NCBI GenBank assembly: GCA_020635115.1
Contig: JACKAK010000005.1
Span: 124,001 to 188,000 of the forward strand
Length of the DNA stretch: 64,000 bases
Direction: 5' to 3'
Source of the DNA: Halobacteriovoraceae bacterium
Lineage (GTDB): Bacteria; Bdellovibrionota; Bacteriovoracia; Bacteriovoracales; Bacteriovoracaceae
This document shows, piece by piece, positions 28,450 to 35,400 of the stretch. The position numbers and the translations under genes are program-made. Positions within the stretch are counted from its first letter, which is position 1; every line of letters begins with the position of its first letter. Below the pieces are notes generated by a model. The model did no database searches. It was not told where the DNA came from and saw only the letters and a list, made by a program, of their open reading frames with translations.

Positions 28450-29082
28450 ACTCCTATCTGTATTCATGTACTTTAAGGCCGTCGTATTGGAAGGATCTAT
28501 TTGCAAGATCTTATAAAAAACTTCTTTACTGTTTTTTATCTTTTTCAATTTAGAAAGCACAACTGCTTTTTTTACTAAAATGGATGTATTCTCTGGATAA
28601 AAACGTAAAATTTGTTCATAAACAGCGAGCGCACTTGTATATTGACTGATCCCCAAAAAAAGCGAGGCCAGTCTTATATTAAGTTCCAGATTGAAAGGAT
28701 TTTGACTATTAAAATTAAGTAATACTGCAATAGACTCATCAATCTCGCCTAGTTGCTCATGTGAGTAAGACATTCCTAATACAGCATTAATTGAGCTTTT
28801 CTCACTTTTTTGAGCTAAAGAATAATGATAGAGTGCATTTTTATATTTCTGACTCTGATAATAGAGCCAACCCAATCTTAAATTTAAAAAATACTCTGTA
28901 GGCCTCATGAGATATAACGACATTAAAGAATTAATTGATGCCTTAAAATTTCCCTTTTTTTCTAGCTGATAGGAATCTGTCATTGCTTGAGTCTCAATTT
29001 TTTGAAACTCTACTGAAAAAAGACTAAAATTAAAAACTAAACCCAATACTAAGGGAGAGAGTCTTACTAGTAGATTCATCAT
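28426..29082 (-). CDS. Secreted TPR protein, last gene of the PqqD/ATP-grasp operon
   Basis: This 218-residue protein has an N-terminal signal (MMNLLVRLSPLVLGLVFNFSLFS) and tetratricopeptide-type helical pairs over most of the rest (for example LGWLYYQSQKYKNALYHY and ALAVYEQILRFYPENTSIL). TPRs mediate protein contacts. Its start lies 53 bases inside the upstream barrel-protein gene, an unusually long same-strand overlap that points to translational coupling. It is the last of six packed genes running from 34967. The role is inferred as an adaptor in the periplasm. Confidence 0.8.
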   Translation of the reverse strand: MMNLLVRLSPLVLGLVFNFSLFSVEFQKIETQAMTDSYQLEKKGNFKASINSLMSLYLMRPTEYFLNLRLGWLYYQSQKYKNALYHYSLAQKSEKSSINAVLGMSYSHEQLGEIDESIAVLLNFNSQNPFNLELNIRLASLFLGISQYTSALAVYEQILRFYPENTSILVKKAVVLSKLKKIKNSKEVFYKILQIDPSNTTALKYMNTDRSLAFNRNN

Positions 29083-30223
29083 TTTCTCCTAAAACTTGAA
29101 AAGTGCTCTTTGTATATGAAATATCTGTGAATACTGATTTACTTAATTGTAAATTTACGCCCATTTTGAGTCCTTCTGTGTACTTATCACTCGAATTATA
29201 AATAACAAGTCCTCCATTATCACTGGCAAATTTTCTCTCTCCAGACCAATAGGAAACGTAAGGTTTTAAGCTTTCTAATTTAAAAGTCGCCTGCATTTCA
29301 TAACTTATTAGATTCTGTGAACCACTCGTATTTTCAGATTGATTGATATTAATTAAAGTTACATCAGCTGAAAGGTCTATAATGCTTAATGATTGTTTAA
29401 TGGAGGGAGTAAATTGGTAGACACGAACAGGAAGTACTGAATAATTTTTATAATATGTGTATTGAGCAAACATCCTTAACGTTAGTAAAGATGCATAGAA
29501 ATGGTTATACTCGGAAAAAACAGCAATACCCTCATCTGTTAAGTTATCACTTGAGTTGATATAATGCCCACCGATTTTAAATTGATGTTTATAATTTGAA
29601 AAATATGAATATGAGATGGCCATATTTTTTTGAGTAATATCTTCAAGGAGAGAATTATCTTTATATGAAATTTCAGTTGAATCAACTATTAATTCTAAGA
29701 AATGATTTCCTTTAAAGAAACTTCCATAAATACCTTTTACTTGTGCATTTTGTTTAGTTGTTTGTCCATTATAATCGATTGATGAATAGTATGGTGAAAT
29801 AAATGTATACATCACCTCTTTTACGTCAGTAGATCTCTCAATTTTAGTTGATTGACGATATGAAATCATAGGCCATTTAGAATTCATCACTCTTACAGTG
29901 GCCTGTTTAATATATTTAGGTGGATTTTCATTAAGATTTTTTACGAATTGTTTATAGGCCAAAGACCTTCTCCCTGCATTGTAAAAACAAATCGCTTTAT
30001 TATAACTTGCTAAATGTCTCATTTCACTTTTTTGTAAAGTTTTTGAATTATATACTTTTATGGCCTGTGAATATTTTTTCATTTTTTGAAATTCATAAGC
30101 TAGATTAAATATATCTTGAGCGTTATAAGGTGAGACTTGTACTCTGCGAATGAGAATATCTATTTTTGAGCAAAAAAGTTCGTTTGAATAAAAAATGAAA
30201 GATAGGATTAATATTAACTTCAT
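29030..30223 (-). CDS. TPR plus predicted outer-membrane beta-barrel protein
   Basis: This 397-residue protein has a signal peptide (MKLILILSFIFYSNELFCS). A short TPR-like region (about residues 30-115, with LAYEFQKMKKYSQAIKVY) is followed by ~270 residues of alternating polar/aromatic strands and a terminal LSLSIGFSF whose final Phe is typical of outer-membrane barrels. I infer an outer-membrane protein with periplasmic TPR contacts. Its start overlaps the urea-transporter/M23 gene by 4 bases and its end contains the start of the next TPR gene. It could be an exporter or an anchor for the pathway encoded upstream. Confidence 0.72.
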   Translation of the reverse strand: MKLILILSFIFYSNELFCSKIDILIRRVQVSPYNAQDIFNLAYEFQKMKKYSQAIKVYNSKTLQKSEMRHLASYNKAICFYNAGRRSLAYKQFVKNLNENPPKYIKQATVRVMNSKWPMISYRQSTKIERSTDVKEVMYTFISPYYSSIDYNGQTTKQNAQVKGIYGSFFKGNHFLELIVDSTEISYKDNSLLEDITQKNMAISYSYFSNYKHQFKIGGHYINSSDNLTDEGIAVFSEYNHFYASLLTLRMFAQYTYYKNYSVLPVRVYQFTPSIKQSLSIIDLSADVTLININQSENTSGSQNLISYEMQATFKLESLKPYVSYWSGERKFASDNGGLVIYNSSDKYTEGLKMGVNLQLSKSVFTDISYTKSTFQVLGENDESTSKTLSLSIGFSF

Positions 30224-32304
30224 TTCCTACTCTCATCCGAAAAATTAAATTGTATTTTTATACCATCGAAAAATATATTTTTGAACCCAATGAATTGATC
30301 AAGCTCGACCTTTACTGGAACTTGCTTTCCATTTTTAAAAGTATAGCCTTTGAAAGAAAATGTACTGTTGTCAAATTCCCATTTTGCGATATACTTTGAA
30401 CGAAATGAGCTATAAGGTAAAATAATATCCTTAAGAACTTTCAAAAGTCCTAAGTATTGGTCTTTCGGTGCGATAACAAATGTCCAACTTAACCCTTTAT
30501 AGAACTTAGTGGGTACAAGAGGGCTTGAAAGTGAAAGATACTTAAGAACACTATCTTCTTTCCCTTCAAAGTTGTAGAAATAAATAAAGTCGTTATCTTT
30601 ACTAAAAAAAAGTTTATTTTCAAATTGATCTTCAAAATAGAACACACCAGTTTTTTTACACATTTTTACTATGAGTTGACCTTGAAATATTTTACTTCCT
30701 TGTACTTGAAAAGTTATTTTTTGACCTAAAACATAATTAGAGTTGGATAAATTTAGCTGTTCACCTTCGTAAGTTGAAATCAGTGCATTTTTTTGAGGAA
30801 TTGAATATCTATGTATCGTATTGTTCTCGACATATTTATCAATTACAAATTCTGTTGTATCATCTCCTAAAAAACCACTCCATTGTGCTTGTAAATGGAT
30901 ATGTGGCTCAGGACTATAACCACTATTTCCGCACTTTCCCAAGATATCATTAACTGTAACATAATCACCGATTTTTTTTGTGACACTTGTTTTTTGCAAA
31001 TGAGCAATTAATATATATAGGCCATACACTGAACGGAGGATGATATAATTTCCCCAATTATCCTTATGGTTAACTTCTCCAATATTGTTGTCATTTATTT
31101 CATTTTGAAAGGCAACAACATAACCATTTATTGGTGAATAAATTTCTTGGCCAAAAGCAAAATAATCCTCAACTCTTGATCCTTTGCCTGTGAATGATTT
31201 ATTGTCTATTAAAATGTTAAAATCAAGTGCATGTTGCCATCGACCTTGATGTGTCCATATATCATTGAAGGATTGATAGGTATTCCAGCGACCTCTAAAT
31301 GGTAAACTAATACAAGGAAGTTCTGTTGTATTGAGTTCACCTGAACATTTAAAATGAAAATTTTCCTCGGGCGTTTTTCCAAATATTTTAACGATTTCAC
31401 TATATTTAAGCTGTTTTAATAAAAAAACCAAAACGATAACACAAAGATTGAACGGTAGGGCGAATACCGGAATATTTAAGGGTCTCAAGAGCACATTAAA
31501 ACTAGTGGCCAAAAAAACACTTAGCCCTATAGAAAAGGGAACGAAGATAAGTGTTTTACGTGATGGGACTAAGAAAACTCCTCCCATGGCCATTGCGACG
31601 AGTATATAATTGAACGAATAAGTTATATATTCTCCTCCAAGAGGGCCACCAGAAAGTCCATGTTCGAAAATATTTCCAAAAAAATGGCCCAACATTGAGA
31701 GAAAGATCACCTGTCTGGATATCATGAGAATAGATAAAAAGATTACAAATCCCACAACCACATTTGGATAAAAAATAATGGCCCCCAGGGATTTTAAATA
31801 ATTTGTCATAAATACGGGTAAAAATGAAATATCAACATTTATGAAGTTCGTTTGATAATCAATGATTTCAAAAAGATTACTATAATCATGAGAGGCCCCA
31901 TATATGGCCATACTTACAACCGAAAATGGAAAAGATAAAACAGGCAATTCATATTTTGAGAATATATTTCTCAGAAATAGTGTCAAAGCGTAGGTTAATA
32001 GTGAACAACAAAGATTTAAAAATAATATTGTTAAATCTAATTTAAAAAGAGCACCAATTGATAGGCCCACAAGAAGTGGGTTATACAAAAGCAGAGAATC
32101 TTCAAGTATATCTAATTTCTTTGCATTTAAAAAGTAAGTAAACAGATAGATACCAATAATCGAAATCAACCCATTAGCTGCAATGTTTAAAGACACAAAT
32201 GTTGAAAGAAAAACAACAATACCTAGGATTCGGTTTCTTATTAAAAAGATATCTGAATAGATATTTGTTAAATTAAATAGTTGTTTAAACTTAGAAGTAC
32301 TCAT
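30220..32304 (-). CDS. Urea transporter-like membrane domain fused to M23 peptidase
   Basis: This 694-residue protein has an N-terminal part of ~300 residues with ten or so hydrophobic helices and two copies of the urea-transporter signature LPxxxxPF (LPVLSFPF and IPVFALPF), plus NPLLVGLSIG. The C-terminal half holds an M23 (LytM-type) domain: the zinc ligands lie in HALDFN and PHIHLQ, with the family GQEIYSPINGYV, YILIAHLQKTSV and GKCGNSG in between. About 170 extra C-terminal residues follow. M23 enzymes cut peptidoglycan cross-links or act on peptides, and the UT domain conducts small amides. The gene starts immediately after the decarboxylase stop. A product could be carried and cleaved at the membrane, but that is inference. 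Confidence 0.85.
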   Translation of the reverse strand: MSTSKFKQLFNLTNIYSDIFLIRNRILGIVVFLSTFVSLNIAANGLISIIGIYLFTYFLNAKKLDILEDSLLLYNPLLVGLSIGALFKLDLTILFLNLCCSLLTYALTLFLRNIFSKYELPVLSFPFSVVSMAIYGASHDYSNLFEIIDYQTNFINVDISFLPVFMTNYLKSLGAIIFYPNVVVGFVIFLSILMISRQVIFLSMLGHFFGNIFEHGLSGGPLGGEYITYSFNYILVAMAMGGVFLVPSRKTLIFVPFSIGLSVFLATSFNVLLRPLNIPVFALPFNLCVIVLVFLLKQLKYSEIVKIFGKTPEENFHFKCSGELNTTELPCISLPFRGRWNTYQSFNDIWTHQGRWQHALDFNILIDNKSFTGKGSRVEDYFAFGQEIYSPINGYVVAFQNEINDNNIGEVNHKDNWGNYIILRSVYGLYILIAHLQKTSVTKKIGDYVTVNDILGKCGNSGYSPEPHIHLQAQWSGFLGDDTTEFVIDKYVENNTIHRYSIPQKNALISTYEGEQLNLSNSNYVLGQKITFQVQGSKIFQGQLIVKMCKKTGVFYFEDQFENKLFFSKDNDFIYFYNFEGKEDSVLKYLSLSSPLVPTKFYKGLSWTFVIAPKDQYLGLLKVLKDIILPYSSFRSKYIAKWEFDNSTFSFKGYTFKNGKQVPVKVELDQFIGFKNIFFDGIKIQFNFSDESRK

Positions 32305-33678
32305 CTATAGCTCGAATTTTAACTCATCTGGTAAAAGTTCATCGAATTCTATACTTTCCAAATTTTCAGCTCTTTTTAATAAGCAAGTCTCTCCATTTTC
32401 TTTTATTAAGACCACTGCAGGTCTATAACGGATAAACTGCATTGACTGAGTAATATTATAGGCCCCCACAGGATGCAAGGTTATATGAGTACCAACAGGG
32501 ATATAAGGAGTAGAAAAACCATCCTTTAAAATGTCTATATTCATACACAAAGGCCCATTAAAGATTGCTGGCTCTGCTATACCTTCTAATTTTTTATTAA
32601 TTTGAAATTTAAAATTATACCAGGCATTCGTATACAATAAGTTAACTCCTGCATCTAAAACATAAGAACGTTTACCTGTAGGCAATAGTTTGCTATTTGA
32701 TACTTGTGTAATCAAAAATCCGGCCTCATCAATTAAATGCCTACCCGTTTCAAGTATTAGTTTTGGCCTATGTTCAGAGTTTTCAAATATTTTGAACTTT
32801 TTAGTTATACAACTGGCATATTCTTCAATATTCTTTATCGCAATTTCTGCAGGTTGGTATACTCCTCTTAAATTATTTTTTGATGGTATTCCGCCACCCA
32901 TATCAATATAGTGGAGTCTTACTCCAAATTTGTTTTGAATCATTAAATAAAAATCTATCAATTTCTCTGCGGATTGTTCATAGCTCGTCGGATCCATCAT
33001 AAATGTCCCAATATGCGCATGAATCCCTGTGAGTTCCAAATGATCTGATGAAATAATTTTCCTGGCCGCCTCTAGTGCTTGTCCTGTTTCTAAATTGAAT
33101 CCAAACCGGCTCCATTGAGTCGCACCCAAAATATGAAAATTAAGTCTAATCGCCACAGGGACAATTATTTTTTCTTTTCTGGCAATTTCTTCAATCATTG
33201 TCATTTCATCGAAATTATCTATATGAATATAGGCCCTCTCCCTTATTGCTCTTTTTAGACTATCTACTGATTTTAAAGGACCATTATAAATAATTCTATT
33301 TCCTGGTACTCCTAGAGCTCTTGCTTTTTCATACTCGAAATCACTTACGACTTCCGCAATCGCACCTTCTTGATGAAAAATGGCGCAAATTCCTTTGAGA
33401 TAATTTGTTTTATAACTCCATGCAAATTGTACATTTTCATAATTTTCACAAAAGGCCTTATGGGCCCTTCTATAAGTATCGCGGATTGTTTTTTCACAAA
33501 AAACAAATAAAGGTGAACCATATTTTTCACTCAGTTCTTCAACACTAATTCCAGAAATAACATCGTTAAATTCTAGATCAGCAGCAATCGCAGGCCCGGC
33601 CTTTGATGTGAGATAATTGGACACTCTTACTATATTTGGTCTTTCATATTTTAGTTTTTTACTTGGTTGAATACTCAT
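32305..33678 (-). CDS. PLP-dependent decarboxylase, diaminopimelate/ornithine decarboxylase (fold III) family
   Basis: This 457-residue enzyme has the PLP lysine in FAWSYKTNYL, the Gly-rich phosphate loop DMGGGIP, ETGRHLIDEAG and, late in the chain, GPLCMNIDIL with the family Cys. The usual CESGD after GP is altered to CMNID, so the substrate may differ from diaminopimelate. HAHIGTF matches the substrate-side histidines. Biosynthetic lysA usually lies with lysine genes; here it lies between an ATP-grasp ligase and a transporter/peptidase, which argues for a specialised pathway. A 3-base gap to the upstream gene shows tight coupling. Confidence 0.85.
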   Translation of the reverse strand: MSIQPSKKLKYERPNIVRVSNYLTSKAGPAIAADLEFNDVISGISVEELSEKYGSPLFVFCEKTIRDTYRRAHKAFCENYENVQFAWSYKTNYLKGICAIFHQEGAIAEVVSDFEYEKARALGVPGNRIIYNGPLKSVDSLKRAIRERAYIHIDNFDEMTMIEEIARKEKIIVPVAIRLNFHILGATQWSRFGFNLETGQALEAARKIISSDHLELTGIHAHIGTFMMDPTSYEQSAEKLIDFYLMIQNKFGVRLHYIDMGGGIPSKNNLRGVYQPAEIAIKNIEEYASCITKKFKIFENSEHRPKLILETGRHLIDEAGFLITQVSNSKLLPTGKRSYVLDAGVNLLYTNAWYNFKFQINKKLEGIAEPAIFNGPLCMNIDILKDGFSTPYIPVGTHITLHPVGAYNITQSMQFIRYRPAVVLIKENGETCLLKRAENLESIEFDELLPDELKFEL

Positions 33679-33681
33679 AAT

Positions 33682-34725
33682 TTATCCTTGGTTTTTTAAA
33701 TTTGCGCCAGCAATGAGCATTCCCATTTTTGACACATCAGTTACAAGTTCATAAGAATAGCGCACAAAAAGTTTTCCTCTTTCGTATTCATTGCTTAAGG
33801 GCCGAAAGTTTTCGTTTTTTAAAATATTGATTAAATTTACTGGTAAATTAATGCCTACTGATTTACTGAAATAGACCCAAGAAGGAAATCTAGGATTAAT
33901 TTCAATTAGGAAATTTTGTTCATTATTAAAAATACATTCAATTTCGAAAGGTCCGCGCCACTTTGTGTGTTTTATAAATTTATTAGCACTTTCAATAATT
34001 TTTTCATTCTCAATGGTGACTCCCATCCAGATTTTTCCAAGATGAGTTGTAGATATTTTTTTAATGGCCACTATTCCTAGGTGGCCACCTTTTCCATCCC
34101 CAACGCCAATTAGATTAAACTCTTCACCAGAGACCATTTCTTGGAGTAGAAGAGGAAGTCCCCATTCATTTGAAATTTCATAGGCCCGACCAAGTAGTTC
34201 CTGAACATTTTTCACAATATAGGCCTTGTAATAGCGACCTTTCACAAGCATCGGGAACTTTAAGTTCTCATTGGCCAGAGTTAATAATTGATTTAAGTCT
34301 TCGACGACAATTGTTTGAGGGTGAAAAAGTCCAATATTTTTAGAAAGTTCTGTAAGTAATTGCTTATCTCTAAGATTAAATTGTTCTTCACTAGGCAGAA
34401 GTGTTTTGATTCCCAACTCCTCTAATGCATTTTTATGTTTGATAAATAAAGGAAGTTCAGCATCTAGGCATGGTATAATAAAATCTAATCCATATTGTGT
34501 TTTAATTAGCTTAATTTTACTTAATATTCTCTCAAATCCATTACTCGGATAAGGAAGAATAAAAGTTTCATTAAAGAGAAAATCCATATAGTTGCCAGGA
34601 TCATTTAGGTCGTAACTCAATCCAAATATTTTTGCCTGAGGAAAAGTTTCTCTTATACATCTGGCGACCCCTACTCCAGGGCCAGGATTATCAGTGGCAT
34701 TGATTCCAGTTATTGCTATTCTCAT
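33682..34725 (-). CDS. ATP-grasp family ligase
   Basis: This 347-residue enzyme shows a CarB-like ATP-grasp plan: an N-terminal pre-ATP domain (MRIAITGINATDNPGPGVGVA), the LVKGRYYKAY phosphate-binding Lys region, LLQEMVSGEEFNL and the metal-binding IEINPRFPSW. Such enzymes join a carboxylate to an amine or thiol using ATP. It sits between a PqqD-like gene (4-base overlap, ATGA) and the PLP decarboxylase. A linkage to an amino acid or peptide handled by the PqqD protein is plausible but not shown by sequence alone. Confidence 0.88.
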   Translation of the reverse strand: MRIAITGINATDNPGPGVGVARCIRETFPQAKIFGLSYDLNDPGNYMDFLFNETFILPYPSNGFERILSKIKLIKTQYGLDFIIPCLDAELPLFIKHKNALEELGIKTLLPSEEQFNLRDKQLLTELSKNIGLFHPQTIVVEDLNQLLTLANENLKFPMLVKGRYYKAYIVKNVQELLGRAYEISNEWGLPLLLQEMVSGEEFNLIGVGDGKGGHLGIVAIKKISTTHLGKIWMGVTIENEKIIESANKFIKHTKWRGPFEIECIFNNEQNFLIEINPRFPSWVYFSKSVGINLPVNLINILKNENFRPLSNEYERGKLFVRYSYELVTDVSKMGMLIAGANLKNQG

Positions 34726-34967
34726 GATTGCACCGTAAGCCCATAAATTTTTAATTTTGTGATAAATTCAACAACTTCAATATGGGTTTCTTGTTTGTCT
34801 AGTTCATACTTAGAAATAAGGTAATCAGTAATTTGACTAATCCCCTGGCCCTTGTTTAAAAGTTCGATAACCTCTTTACCTGCAGAGTTGAGCGAGTAAC
34901 TTGTTCCGGTAGTAGAGTCAAATGCAAAATCATTTGAACTCGTGATAAGATTTGGTAGCTTATACAT
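34722..34967 (-). CDS. PqqD-like protein (peptide-recognition domain)
   Basis: This 81-residue protein resembles PqqD, the recognition element that binds precursor peptides in several modification pathways. It shows the winged-helix landmarks TGTSYSLNSAGKEVIELL and ISQITDYLISKY, with the stretch YSLN-x-AGKEVIELL being typical. It is the first gene of the operon, preceded by a full ribosome site AAAGGAGGT at 34979-34971. I find no candidate precursor peptide next to it, so the peptide may be encoded elsewhere or the protein may act on a carrier. Confidence 0.8.
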   Translation of the reverse strand: MYKLPNLITSSNDFAFDSTTGTSYSLNSAGKEVIELLNKGQGISQITDYLISKYELDKQETHIEVVEFITKLKIYGLTVQS

Positions 34968-35261
34968 GCGACCTCCTTTGCTGGATTTAGTATGTAAGAA
35001 GAATGTTCACGAAATATGGAGAAATTAAACATAGAAATAATAGTGTGGAAAAATTAATAATTTCAAAGTCCTACTTGGTATATTTTTGGACTTTCAAACA
35101 TACTCAATAATATTTAGGAAAAGTTAGAGCACAATTTTAATGACATGGATTTGGGATATTTTAAGTTTTTGAATATTCTGTAAAACAGTTAATCCTTGAA
35201 AATCACACATTACTTGCGATTGAAAATGACCACAATTTATGGCAGTCATATTTTTTATAAC
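34968..35261. other. Divergent regulatory region without a gene (first part)
   Basis: The space from 34968 to 35400 holds no convincing gene. It contains the ribosome site of the PqqD-like gene, an inverted repeat AAAGTCC (35065-35071) / GGACTTT (35088-35094) with a 16-base loop, and AT-rich sequence that should carry the promoter of the minus-strand operon. The elements nearer the plus-strand gene are listed separately. Confidence 0.45.
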
Positions 35262-35288
35262 ATGAGTTATTTCAAATATTTAACTCAT
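35262..35288. promoter_or_regulatory. Perfect 8-base inverted repeat beside a FliA-type promoter
   Basis: ATGAGTTA (35262-35269) and TAACTCAT (35281-35288) are exact inverted copies separated by 11 bases, ending one base before the presumed -35 element of the next gene. The position fits an operator for the plus-strand promoter. No T run follows, so a terminator is less likely. Confidence 0.45.
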
Positions 35289-35289
35289 T

Positions 35290-35316
35290 TAGTTTTTTTC
35301 ACTCTGTTGCCGATAA
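35290..35316 (+). promoter_or_regulatory. FliA (sigma-28)-type promoter of the 799-residue protein gene
   Basis: GCCGATAA at 35309-35316 is an exact match to the FliA -10 consensus. TAGTTTTT at 35290-35297 sits at the canonical 11-base spacing and agrees with TAAAGTTT at five of eight positions. Transcription would start near 35323, before the G-rich ribosome site at 35342-35348. Confidence 0.6.
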
Positions 35317-35400
35317 GTTACTGATATATAATGAGTATGTCGGGGGGAGATTATTAATCTTTTTCAAAATTCAACTCACTTAATATTTGTTCTGATAAGC

